Origin: Prochlorococcus sp. AG-409-B05
GTDB lineage: Bacteria; Cyanobacteriota; Cyanobacteriia; PCC-6307; Cyanobiaceae
Assembly: GCA_003216075.1 (NCBI GenBank)
Contig: QCJK01000017.1
Location: forward strand, 1-34,375
Direction: 5' to 3'
Length of the DNA stretch: 34,375 bases
Shown here: positions 7,423 through 14,843 of the stretch, piece after piece
Position numbering within the stretch: the first letter of the stretch is position 1
How the letters are laid out: each line of letters opens with the position of its first letter
Program-made: the position numbers and the translations under genes
Notes under the pieces: model-generated
The model's input: only the letters and a program-made list of their open reading frames with translations
Database searches by the model: none
What the model was told of the DNA's origin: nothing

Positions 7423-7740
7423 TTACCTCCGATGAGTGCAATGAGATTCGCAAACAGTAAAATCAATGAGCCAATTTATCTCAATTCCCAATAATTCAAT
7501 AGTCTTTGACTTGAAATCATCCAGTTCATGGTAGTTATATGGAACTTTTAATCGAAGAGTTAATTTCCCATCTTTTTTTGCAAGCGAATGGGTTGAGAAT
7601 TCAAGTTCCTTGAGCTTATGTGCATAATTATTTGAGAGAGTTAATTTTACAATTTTTTCTTCATCCCAAGGATGCCTTTTCAATCTAAATTGTTTTTCCC
7701 AAAAATTTTTATAAGCATTTAGGCCTTTTGTCTGAGTCAT
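7423..7740 (-). CDS. Small conserved-looking protein, first gene of GTPase-WD40 operon; C-terminal Cys/His cluster
   Basis: I do not recognise the family. The 105-residue product is basic and soluble, with no signal peptide. It ends in CESHCTHRR, placing Cys97, His100, Cys101 and His103 within seven residues, a plausible metal site. The last codons (CGG AGG TAA) also supply the Shine-Dalgarno sequence for the next gene, and only five bases separate its stop from that ATG. It is thus tightly coupled to the long G3E GTPase. The candidate Zur half-site at 7800-7810 lies about 60 bases upstream of its start. A role in zinc handling is inferred from context only. The body (residues 1-90) has mixed charge and two predicted beta-like stretches (KLTLRLKVPY, GIEINWLIDF). 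Confidence 0.7.
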   Translation of the reverse strand: MTQTKGLNAYKNFWEKQFRLKRHPWDEEKIVKLTLSNNYAHKLKELEFSTHSLAKKDGKLTLRLKVPYNYHELDDFKSKTIELLGIEINWLIDFTVCESHCTHRR

Positions 7741-7799
7741 TTTTATTGGAAAAGTAAATGGATTTAGAGAAATTTACTCAAATAAGGTCAAAAGCATAG

Positions 7800-7820
7800 A
7801 TGAAAATGGTAATCGTTTTT
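7800..7820 (-). promoter_or_regulatory. Candidate Zur half-site upstream of the 105-aa/G3E/WD40 operon
   Basis: Read on the minus strand, 7810-7800 is ACCATTTTCAT, identical over 11 bases to the right half of the znu palindrome (2755-2765). The other half (CGATT on the minus strand) is poorly conserved. Its place 60 bases before the first gene fits an operator. Co-regulation with znuA/znuC by Zur is inferred. Confidence 0.45.
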
Positions 7821-8023
7821 TATTTGCAAATACAAGCTTTTGTCATCGAACTCATATAAGAGAAGTTCTCTTCGGTCAAGATCCCCTTTTCGAGGGAATT
7901 AACTAAGATCATCCGAAGGCTCGAAATCTTCCTAGAGTCGTGCCTTGAAAATGCCAACAAAAAGTCTGTGACCATATAACGCTATAGGCCGATTTCTTTA
8001 ACCCCCATACCGGGGTCCGATTC

Positions 8024-8257
8024 TCACCATTGAGGTGGAACCACCATCCAACCTTCCTTGCGAAGATTCTTCCACAGCTCTATGGCATCTCTCCTGGAGA
8101 TGTGCTGGCGAGTCTTGAGAAGAGCTGGAGCGTTGCCTGGCATTGCCCTGCCTTTGTCTATGAAGACGAATGGATACTGAAGCCATGAGTTCTCATCTCT
8201 ATGGAATCTGTACGTCCAGCGACCCCTGGGGTGCCTCAGCCACCCTTCAAGTCCCAT
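8024..8257 (-). CDS. DUF1651 domain-containing protein
   Basis: The 77-residue product matches the pattern I know for DUF1651, a small family found almost only in marine picocyanobacteria. It has an early GWL and an FHRDENSW segment, followed by an RAMPGNAP segment, LLKTRQHISRRDAIELWKNL, and a terminal GWMVVPPQW. The function is unknown. It stands alone: about 280 bases separate it from the zinc operon and over 400 from the next gene. Just after its stop a short hairpin (ACCCC/GGGGT around 8010-8025) might end transcription. Members often occur in variable small-gene stretches, which fits this gene-sparse zone. Confidence 0.75.
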   Translation of the reverse strand: MGLEGWLRHPRGRWTYRFHRDENSWLQYPFVFIDKGRAMPGNAPALLKTRQHISRRDAIELWKNLRKEGWMVVPPQW

Positions 8258-8671
8258 GATCTAGCAGGACTCACTGATATATACAAAGCATGCCAGAAGG
8301 CTATAACTAGCTTCTAGAGCCATAGTTAGAATAGATTCTGTAAACGGTTGGAATAAATACCTCTTACTTGCCCCAATCTAGTACATTTGCACTTATGTTT
8401 ATCGGTATCAGTCTGATATTTCGTTTGCACTCTTACCGACCAAGCATGGCCACTATCACTCACAACGCAGACAGGGACTGTGATGCATGAAGTAGCTAGA
8501 CTGTGTATAGGAGGCGTTACATCAAAGTTGCAATCTGGCAACCTTTATTAACATAAACTCCTTTTCCGGCTAGAATCTCAGTATCTGTTCCACTGGAATG
8601 GATCCCAGGTTTTTCTAGATTTATTCTAACCTTTATTCTAACCGGCCAGATCCCTTACTATTACTAGAGAT
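8258..8671. other. Gene-sparse interval with a 12-bp tandem duplication
   Basis: I see no convincing gene in these 414 bases. A 71-codon frame at 8326-8541 (minus, TTG start) lacks family resemblance. The stretch holds an adjacent duplication of TTTATTCTAACC (8620-8631 and 8632-8643). It also holds a 12-base sequence at 8526-8537 that recurs inverted at 8676-8687, inside the start of the EVE gene. The EVE promoter presumably lies in the last 100 bases. Confidence 0.55.
8620..8643. repeat. Perfect 12-bp tandem duplication upstream of the EVE gene
   Basis: TTTATTCTAACC occurs twice with no gap, ending 28 bases before the EVE-domain start codon. It may be a recent slippage event or two binding half-sites; nothing distinguishes these. 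Confidence 0.8.
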
Positions 8672-9145
8672 ATGACAGATTGCAACTACTGGCTAATGAA
8701 AAGTGAACCGGATGCTTACAGCATCTACACTCTTAAGAAAGAGCTGACCACTCTATGGGATGGAATCAGGAATTACCAAGCTCGCAACTTCATGCGCTCA
8801 ATGGAAACTGGTGACAAAGCTTTTTTTTATCATTCCAACTGCAAAATTCCAGCCATTGTTGGGCTGATGGAAGTTATAAAGACAAACGTAATTGATCCGA
8901 CTCAATTTGACAAAAGCTCAAAATACTTTGATCCTAAGTCAATCAAAAGTAATCCTCGCTGGGACTGCACAGAAATGAAGTACTTAGGTTTATTTAGCAA
9001 CAATTTATCTCTTCAAGACCTAAGAGAATCTTACACTGAGGACGAACTCCCAGTGACTCGCAAAGGTAATAGACTATCGATAACTCCTGTCCCCAAAGAT
9101 ACAGCGAATGACTTATTAAGTAAACTGGGTAAATTAATAGACTAA
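8672..9145 (+). CDS. EVE domain-containing protein
   Basis: The 157-residue protein is a single EVE domain over its whole length (related to PUA and YTH folds; eukaryotic relative THYN1). Characteristic segments are the opening YWLMKSEPDAYSI, WDGIRNYQARNFM, the GDKAFFYHS strand, PAIVGLMEV, the YFDPKS...PRW segment and the terminal SITPV. EVE domains are thought to bind modified bases in DNA or RNA; many bacterial ones act as stand-alone proteins of unknown target. It is the only plus-strand gene between 4.8 and 10.8 kb, alone in its transcription unit. There is no adjacent restriction or modification enzyme here to suggest a DNA-defence role, so the substrate is open. Confidence 0.9.
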   Translation: MTDCNYWLMKSEPDAYSIYTLKKELTTLWDGIRNYQARNFMRSMETGDKAFFYHSNCKIPAIVGLMEVIKTNVIDPTQFDKSSKYFDPKSIKSNPRWDCTEMKYLGLFSNNLSLQDLRESYTEDELPVTRKGNRLSITPVPKDTANDLLSKLGKLID

Positions 9146-9207
9146 ACCTATAATTAAATCAACATCATTATCTATAATAATTTAACTTATCCTATACAAG
9201 TTATCAT

Positions 9208-9516
9208 TTAAGACTCACGAATAAAAGATTGAGAACCAAACATATTCCCAACATATAGTCGAGTAATTGATCTTGATTCGACTCCATTTTGGACTAAAAA
9301 TCCAGCTAATGCAGCTTGTATCAATCTATATTGATCCCAATTAGGATATCGTTCAATAAATTGCGTCATTGCCTTTTGCAACGAGGAAGGTACCGACGCT
9401 TGGAAGCTAACCACCCCTGGGCCAGAATCCTCTTCTTGGTCTTCATTTACTTTTCGCTCTAAGCAGGGAGTGACACTCACAACTTGTGAGGAGCCTTCTG
9501 GATCAACAATTTCCAT
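9208..9516 (-). CDS. DUF2811 domain-containing protein
   Basis: The 102-residue protein carries the cyanobacterial DUF2811 signature in its second half: VVSFQASVPSSLQKAMTQFI, then YPNWDQYRLIQAALAGFLVQ, ending in RLYVGNMFGSQSF. The first 35 residues are acidic and variable. The compact helical core with the SVPSSLQKAMTQFIE pattern recalls ribbon-helix-helix-like small regulators, but a function is not established. The start ATG lies just downstream (in transcription order) of a perfect 12-base palindrome at 9534-9545. Its neighbours do not suggest a pathway. Confidence 0.8.
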   Translation of the reverse strand: MEIVDPEGSSQVVSVTPCLERKVNEDQEEDSGPGVVSFQASVPSSLQKAMTQFIERYPNWDQYRLIQAALAGFLVQNGVESRSITRLYVGNMFGSQSFIRES

Positions 9517-9827
9517 CTATAAAGCTGTCGATAGGAACTAGTTCCTCACATACCAAGACAAACGTCAAGCCCTTAAGCACACAACAGTCTCGAAAGGTCT
9601 TAATCTAAGAACATCCTTATAGCAATAGTTTTCACCAAAAAGTATTTCCTCACTTTTAGCCACAAAATCACTCTAGTCAAGCAAAAACAACGACTGTAAA
9701 GCTTAATCCACAGCTCCTAGAGTAATCAGGGTTTTCCCTTGGTTAACTGTGGAAAACCTGTGCAATAACCGGCAAAAGCTAGGGGAAAGATCAATACATT
9801 TTTTCTGATCAGCCTCTCTAATGATTG
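9517..9827. other. Intergenic interval with DnaA-box-like sites and palindromes
   Basis: The 311 bases contain no gene I can support. They hold the palindrome GGAACTAGTTCC (9534-9545), a DnaA-box-like TAATCCACA (9704-9712), and TGTGGAAAA (9748-9756), which is the reverse complement of TTTTCCACA, the form reported for cyanobacterial DnaA boxes. An 8-bp inverted repeat pairs 9730-9737 with 9751-9758. Both adjacent genes are on the minus strand, so the DUF2811 promoter should lie here. Confidence 0.55.
9704..9756. promoter_or_regulatory. Pair of inverted DnaA-box-like sequences
   Basis: TAATCCACA at 9704-9712 is one base from the TTATCCACA consensus. TGTGGAAAA at 9748-9756 matches TTTTCCACA exactly on the minus strand. 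Two boxes alone do not define an origin, and dnaA and dnaN are not in the window, so a regulatory or titration site, or chance, is equally possible. Confidence 0.35.
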
Positions 9828-10199
9828 CTACGAATCCCAAATGATTCTCAACGCCTCAACAAAAGCCTCGGCAGCAGGTGATGGCCAAAAGAGTTCCGCT
9901 CCTCGATTAAGGCTTTCATCACCTTCCAATATCAATTGAAGACTCCAGGAAGATCTATCTCCATCTAAACAACCCCACCAAGGCTGACGCTCTAATTCAA
10001 GAGAGCACTCCTCTTCAGGCATTAATTGATTTTTAAGTTGACTATGTTGATCTACAAGGTCAAAGACAAATGATACAAGCGAAGTCCATTCATTCTCTGT
10101 GATTTCAATCGCCCAATTTTCTCCGCCAATTAGCGTAGAAAAGTTTCCCCTTGAAGGATTCCTAACTACTCTCCAGCCAGGACCTTCCTTTTGAATCAT
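9828..10199 (-). CDS. DUF1818 family protein
   Basis: The 123-residue protein matches DUF1818, a small family of cyanobacteria with plastid relatives. Recognisable parts are GPGWRVVRNPSR, the FSTLIGGENWAIEITENEW segment, QHSQLKNQLMPEEE, the ELERQPWWGCLDGDRSSW core, and RGAELFWPSPAAEAFVEAL. It is soluble and Trp-rich, with no known activity. The gene begins nine bases after the rpoZ stop on the same strand, so the two are probably one transcription unit. That linkage suggests a housekeeping role but does not show one. Confidence 0.82.
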   Translation of the reverse strand: MIQKEGPGWRVVRNPSRGNFSTLIGGENWAIEITENEWTSLVSFVFDLVDQHSQLKNQLMPEEECSLELERQPWWGCLDGDRSSWSLQLILEGDESLNRGAELFWPSPAAEAFVEALRIIWDS

Positions 10200-10208
10200 G
10201 AGAGCTCG

Positions 10209-10436
10209 CTATCCAGGCAACAAGTCTGGCTGATCCTGCTCATCACTCAATTCAACTATCGCTCTTTGAACGGGCTTTACATTCGATTCTTCCAAAAGCC
10301 CATCGAAATCATCAAAACGCCTTTGCTTTGCACGAAAAGCTATTCGAACAGTAGTCAGATAGCGATTACTAGATTGTCTAATGAGGCTTTCTCCTCTCTT
10401 GGCAAGATCTTTGGGATCCAAACTAGACTTCAACAC
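10209..10436 (-). CDS. rpoZ: DNA-directed RNA polymerase omega subunit
   Basis: The 75-residue protein matches the cyanobacterial omega subunit: [34 protein letters not shown] is followed by the acidic tail [15 protein letters not shown]. Omega binds the beta-prime subunit and helps core polymerase assembly and, in cyanobacteria, sigma-factor recruitment. No ATG is available; the start is GTG at 10434-10436, or the adjacent TTG. DUF1818 follows after nine bases. The length is normal for picocyanobacteria. Confidence 0.93.
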   Translation of the reverse strand: MLKSSLDPKDLAKRGESLIRQSSNRYLTTVRIAFRAKQRRFDDFDGLLEESNVKPVQRAIVELSDEQDQPDLLPG

Positions 10437-10483
10437 AGGGAAATTTATTGTATTAGATCTATAGTAAGTGAAATGGTCTCAAA

Positions 10484-10768
10484 TCACGTAAGCAAATCAC
10501 TTTGAGTCGTCATCTGTATTGGATACATTTGTTCATTGTGCCCTGGAGCGTTCAAAACGATCTGCCTCGCCAGTCTCAATGCAGCCAATGGCAACCTTAA
10601 AAGATCAATTAAAGTTGACACCTCTTCTAAGTGTTCAGCATCAATACACTCAATATTAATAACTCCAAAACCACGAGACATTTTGCATGATTTGATTGGA
10701 ATTAACGCCTTTGACATTTGAAGATCTTCTCTATAAAAAGAAAAAACCAACCAAGTAAGTCTATCCAT
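10484..10768 (-). CDS. Small conserved-looking hypothetical protein (94 aa)
   Basis: I do not recognise a named family. I place the start at the ATG at 10768 because a strong GGGGGA Shine-Dalgarno lies seven bases upstream; a longer frame to 10798 is possible. The product opens MDRLTWLVFSFYRED and has a middle GFGVINIECIDAEHLEEVSTLIDLL, giving an alpha/beta look with no signal peptide. It lies upstream of rpoZ on the same strand (47-base gap) and diverges from the Hsp70-like gene by 41 bases, so the two may share a control region. Confidence 0.65.
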   Translation of the reverse strand: MDRLTWLVFSFYREDLQMSKALIPIKSCKMSRGFGVINIECIDAEHLEEVSTLIDLLRLPLAALRLARQIVLNAPGHNEQMYPIQMTTQSDLLT

Positions 10769-10809
10769 AATCAATTCCCCCTTAATGTCATATAGCACTT
10801 CGCCTGGCC

Positions 10810-12429
10810 ATGGCCATGGAAATGCCTTCTATAAATGAAAAAGAACTTCTATCCAAACGACATGCTGGCTCCCTTGCTATTGACCTTGGAGCTACTACCA
10901 CTGTTGTTGCATTTCAGGGAGAATTCGATAAAGCCACAACTCTTCTAGAGTTTCCAGCAATAAGTCGCACCAAAGGGGAAATTCCTAGCCTTGTATGGCA
11001 TCGTGAAGACATTCAGCCAAGCTATCTTTTCGGACAGGAAGTACTAAGTTCAGATCTCGCAAAAAATAACAAAGACTACATCTGTAATGACTTTAAGCGT
11101 TGGATTGGGTCACCTGATTCTCCAAAACCAAACAAATCGAATCTTTCTCCAGAAAAAGCTGGTGAGCTTTTAATCAATGAAATATGGCAACGACTTCCTT
11201 CCCACTTTTTAATTAAAAGACTTGTTTTAACTGCTCCAGTAGACACCTACAGAGCTTATAGAACTTGGCTTATCAAAGCCTGCAGCAAACTCCCTGTCGA
11301 TGAAGTTGCACTAGTTGATGAGCCAACTGCTGCAGCAATGGGAGCAGGAATACCAGCCGGATCAAAACTACTAGTAGTTGATATCGGAGGCAGCACAATC
11401 GACCTCTCACTCGTGGCCCTTGAAGGAGGTGAAGGAAAAGCTGAGCCTATTGCACAATTACTTCGTTTTAATGGTCAAGAATTAGAAGGCAAAAGTAATC
11501 AAATCCTGCGCTGCGCAAAAGTCCTTAGCAAAGCTGGTTTGCGCCTTGGGGGTAGAGATATTGATCGTTGGATAGCAAATCATTTATTTCCAAAAGTTCC
11601 TCTTACAGAAGAAATCCTGAATGCTGCAGAAAGCCTCAAATGTCGGTTAAGCCAAAAAGGTCTAACTGAACTCGAACCACTTCTAGAGAAGAGGGCAGAA
11701 ACCAACAAAAATGAGTTGGCAACTCTTGAAATGAATAGACTTGAACTAGAGAAACTACTTATTGATAGAGGACTTCTAAAAAGTCTTCAAAAACTCTTGG
11801 AACAAACAATTGCAAAAGGGGAAACCAATGGTTGCTCAATAAAGGACTTAGAAGGGGTCGTGCTTGTAGGTGGAGGTGCAAAAATCCCTTTGCTCAGAAA
11901 TTGGCTGAAGAAAAAAATCCATCCAACACCTTTCCTTACACCACCACCTATTGAAGCTGTTTCGATAGGTGCCCTACGTCTTACACCAGGAGTCACAATA
12001 AAAGATGTGCTACATCGAGGGGTATCACTTCGATGCTGGGACCAAAGAAGTAAACGTCATTCCTGGCATCCTCTTTTTCTAGAAGGACAAACCTGGCCAA
12101 CCCAAAGACCCTTAGAGATTATTCTCGCAGCAAGTAAAATCAATCAAATAGAAATTGAGTTAGTAATAGGCGAGCCAGACAATAAGCAAACTCACGAAGT
12201 TATTTATGTAAATGGAATACCAACTATCAGAGAAAAGGACAATCAACCCTCTATAACACCATGGGCCGAAAGATCTATTTCAATAGAGTTAAATCCTCCA
12301 GGGAAACCAGGGGAAGACTGTATAAAATTAAAGTTTAGTATTGATGAAAAATGTCAGCTAAAGATGCAAGGTTTCGACTTGCGAAGTAAGAAAGAGATTA
12401 GAGAAATCATCCTAGGCTCAGTCAGATAA
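10810..12429 (+). CDS. Divergent Hsp70-family (DnaK-like) protein, short form
   Basis: The 539-residue protein keeps the Hsp70 nucleotide-binding domain: phosphate-1 LAIDLGATTTVV (22-33), LVDEPTAAAMGAG (168-180), phosphate-2 VVDIGGSTIDLS (189-200), LRLGGRDID (245-253), and adenosine-loop VVLVGGGAKIP (350-360). After about residue 395 a reduced beta domain resembles the substrate-binding part. The chain is some 80-100 residues shorter than DnaK and lacks an evident helical lid and EEVD-like tail. Canonical DnaK has IDLGTTNS, here altered to IDLGATTT. It is therefore a specialised relative rather than the main DnaK; no dnaJ or grpE is adjacent. Three in-frame ATGs occur in the first five codons; the first is used here. 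Client and co-chaperone are unknown. Confidence 0.85.
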   Translation: MAMEMPSINEKELLSKRHAGSLAIDLGATTTVVAFQGEFDKATTLLEFPAISRTKGEIPSLVWHREDIQPSYLFGQEVLSSDLAKNNKDYICNDFKRWIGSPDSPKPNKSNLSPEKAGELLINEIWQRLPSHFLIKRLVLTAPVDTYRAYRTWLIKACSKLPVDEVALVDEPTAAAMGAGIPAGSKLLVVDIGGSTIDLSLVALEGGEGKAEPIAQLLRFNGQELEGKSNQILRCAKVLSKAGLRLGGRDIDRWIANHLFPKVPLTEEILNAAESLKCRLSQKGLTELEPLLEKRAETNKNELATLEMNRLELEKLLIDRGLLKSLQKLLEQTIAKGETNGCSIKDLEGVVLVGGGAKIPLLRNWLKKKIHPTPFLTPPPIEAVSIGALRLTPGVTIKDVLHRGVSLRCWDQRSKRHSWHPLFLEGQTWPTQRPLEIILAASKINQIEIELVIGEPDNKQTHEVIYVNGIPTIREKDNQPSITPWAERSISIELNPPGKPGEDCIKLKFSIDEKCQLKMQGFDLRSKKEIREIILGSVR

Positions 12430-12477
12430 TTCATAGAGATCTAATTTCATAAGCAATAATTTCAATAAAACAAGCTT

Positions 12478-13029
12478 CTAATTTGTTTCTTTAAGGAACA
12501 CCCCTTCTTCTTCATCAACATCCTTTAAACGAAGTTCTATTGATTCAGTACGTCGAGTAGGAACTGTTCGACCACAAAAATCTGGCTGAATTGGCACTTC
12601 TCGATGGCCCCTATCCACCATGACAAGCAACATGACTCTATGAGCTCTCCCCCAAGTCTGAAGAGCTTCAAGTGCCGCTCTTATAGTTCTTCCAGTAAAA
12701 ATCACGTCATCGACCAGAACGACTTGCCGCCCCTCAACAGTCGTAGGAAGATCAGTTGCTTGTACCATTCTTGTCCCAACCCTTACTAAATCATCTCTAT
12801 GAAAAGTTGGATCCAGACTTCCATGTGCAATTGGATAACCAGTATTTGCCTCTAGCTCCTTGGCTAAGACTCTTGAAAGGTGAACACCTCTTGTAGGGAT
12901 ACCTATTAGAACTAATGACTTAAGGTCAGACACAGTCTCTAGGACTTGAGAAGCAAGGCGAGTAAGAGTGCGTCTGAGCTCTTGCTCTGACAGAATCTCC
13001 ACCCTTCGATCACTTTGGGTGTCAGTCAT
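12478..13029 (-). CDS. pyrR: Bifunctional pyr operon regulator / uracil phosphoribosyltransferase PyrR
   Basis: The 183-residue protein has PyrR organisation: SLVLIGIPTRGVHLSRVLAKEL near residues 38-59, a DPTFHRDDL segment typical of PyrR (73-81), and the PRPP-binding motif VVLVDDVIFTGRTIRAAL (103-120). PyrR converts uracil and PRPP to UMP and, in Gram-positive bacteria, attenuates pyr transcripts by binding RNA. In cyanobacteria the RNA role is uncertain. No pyrimidine biosynthesis gene is adjacent. It converges on the Hsp70-like gene (48-base gap) and diverges from gpmI across 164 bases. Confidence 0.92.
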   Translation of the reverse strand: MTDTQSDRRVEILSEQELRRTLTRLASQVLETVSDLKSLVLIGIPTRGVHLSRVLAKELEANTGYPIAHGSLDPTFHRDDLVRVGTRMVQATDLPTTVEGRQVVLVDDVIFTGRTIRAALEALQTWGRAHRVMLLVMVDRGHREVPIQPDFCGRTVPTRRTESIELRLKDVDEEEGVFLKETN

Positions 13030-13193
13030 TGAAATCTGAAGAAGGAATAGATTTTATGTCGGATAATTTGCAAGCGATCGAAGCCTTTGCATTCACAAAA
13101 GCTGACGGAAGTGCAAATAAAAGCATACGAAGACCATAGAAGAAGTAATTTGATCATTAGGCCTTGTATGAGGCATGAATCAACCCGGTAAAA

Positions 13194-14816
13194 ATGCTGA
13201 ACAGTAATTCCGGAGAATACATGCAATCCGGCCAAGTCGCGCCTGTAGTACTGGCAATACTTGATGGATGGGGACATCGTGAAGAGACGCAGGATAATGC
13301 GATCAAAAATGCAAACACACCCATAATCGATGCCCTATGGCATGCGTATCCCACAACACTTATTGAAGCAAGTGGTTCGTACGTTGGATTGCCTTCAACC
13401 CAAATGGGTAACTCTGAGGTTGGTCATTTGACTATTGGCGCAGGTCGAATCATCCAACAAGAACTTGTGCGCATTGGGAATACCGTACGAGATGGGAAAT
13501 TAGGTGAAACCCCTGCACTCATAGACCTGGCCAAAAAATTAACAATCACCAATGGAACGCTTCACATAATGGGGCTGTGCTCAGATGGAGGAGTACATAG
13601 CCATGTAGATCATCTATGCGGACTTCTCGAATGGGCCGCCTCCTCAGGAATAAAAAAAGTTTCAATACATGCTTTTACTGATGGAAGAGATACCCCAACA
13701 CATAGTGCAATTAAATATTTAACTACAATTCAAAACTTTCTTACCAAAATTGCTATAGGAGAACTAGCAAGTATTTGTGGCAGATATTGGGCAATGGACC
13801 GGGATAACCGATGGGAAAGAACTGTTAAGGCCTATGAATTATTCACCAATCCCGAATTCCCAGTCAACCAACTTTCCCCTCAAGAACTTTTAGAGAGTAG
13901 TTATGAAAAAGGTATTACTGATGAATTTCTTGAACCAATTCGTTTAAAACCTTCTTATCTCAAGGATGGTGATGGACTAATTATGTTCAACTTCCGTCCA
14001 GATAGAGCTCGACAGTTAATACAATCAATTACACTTAAAGATTTCACTTACTTCCCTCGTAAATATCAACCAACACTAAATGTAGTTACATTTACGCAAT
14101 ATGCAGCAGACCTACCTGTAGCAGTAGCATTCCCTCCTGAATCACTAGATCATCTATTAGGGCAAGTAATTGCTGAGAATGGATTACAACAATATCGAAC
14201 AGCCGAGACCGAAAAATATCCGCATGTCACTTATTTTTTAAATGGAGGAATAGAGAAACCTCTCCCTGGAGAACACAGGCATCTTATCCCATCTCCACGA
14301 GTAGCAACATATGATCTTTCACCAGCAATGTCTGCTGATTCTCTAACTAAAAGCTGCAAACAAGCAATAGAAAGTGGCATTTATTCCTTTGTAGTTATTA
14401 ATTATGCAAATCCAGATATGGTTGGCCATACAGGTGTCATGAGTGCAGCCCAAGAAGCTATTGAAAAAGTAGACCAATGCATAGGCCATCTACTTGAGTC
14501 TGTTGGGAGAATGGGCGGAACAATTCTGATAACGGCTGACCATGGCAACGCAGAGGTCATGAAAGGACCAGATGGCCAACCATGGACTGCACATACAACT
14601 AATCAAGTGCCAGTCATCCTTGTAGAAGGTGAAAAAAGAAAATTAATAGGGTTGGGCAACGAGATTCGATTGAGAGAAGGAGGTGGCCTTGCAGATATAG
14701 CTCCGACAGTTCTTCACCTACTTGACTTACCTAAGCCAAATGCAATGACTGGATCAAGTTTAATTGAACCCATTCAATCACAATTAGTTGAGCCCCTCAT
14801 GGCTCAACCTGTTTAA
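13194..14816 (+). CDS. gpmI: 2,3-bisphosphoglycerate-independent phosphoglycerate mutase
   Basis: The 540-residue enzyme interconverts 3- and 2-phosphoglycerate in glycolysis. It is an alkaline-phosphatase superfamily protein with metal-binding DGWG (24-27), the phosphoserine nucleophile in MGNSEVGH (Ser74), the HSHVDHL segment, FTDGRDT, the [11 protein letters not shown] segment, and C-terminal ADHGNAE. Length is normal. An alternative start at the ATG at 13221, with GGAG five bases upstream, would trim nine residues and remains possible. SecG follows 27 bases downstream, so the two are probably co-transcribed. Confidence 0.95.
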   Translation: MLNSNSGEYMQSGQVAPVVLAILDGWGHREETQDNAIKNANTPIIDALWHAYPTTLIEASGSYVGLPSTQMGNSEVGHLTIGAGRIIQQELVRIGNTVRDGKLGETPALIDLAKKLTITNGTLHIMGLCSDGGVHSHVDHLCGLLEWAASSGIKKVSIHAFTDGRDTPTHSAIKYLTTIQNFLTKIAIGELASICGRYWAMDRDNRWERTVKAYELFTNPEFPVNQLSPQELLESSYEKGITDEFLEPIRLKPSYLKDGDGLIMFNFRPDRARQLIQSITLKDFTYFPRKYQPTLNVVTFTQYAADLPVAVAFPPESLDHLLGQVIAENGLQQYRTAETEKYPHVTYFLNGGIEKPLPGEHRHLIPSPRVATYDLSPAMSADSLTKSCKQAIESGIYSFVVINYANPDMVGHTGVMSAAQEAIEKVDQCIGHLLESVGRMGGTILITADHGNAEVMKGPDGQPWTAHTTNQVPVILVEGEKRKLIGLGNEIRLREGGGLADIAPTVLHLLDLPKPNAMTGSSLIEPIQSQLVEPLMAQPV

Positions 14817-14843
14817 ATGTATTTGACTCTCAAAAATCAATAA

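Noticed and set aside
7980-8040. tRNA-like 3' segment (GGGGTCCGATTCTCACC)
   Set aside because: The would-be T-stem does not pair and no acceptor or anticodon arm can be built.
8326-8541. 71-codon minus-strand frame with a TTG start
   Set aside because: No Shine-Dalgarno, no familiar family and an odd composition. The MPDCN opening resembles the EVE start only because of a 12-base inverted repeat.
10191-10505. 104-codon plus-strand frame
   Set aside because: It is antisense to rpoZ, which is clearly recognisable.
13026-13354. Minus-strand frames of 83 and 65 codons upstream of pyrR
   Set aside because: They overlap the conserved start of gpmI in antisense and lack any family resemblance.
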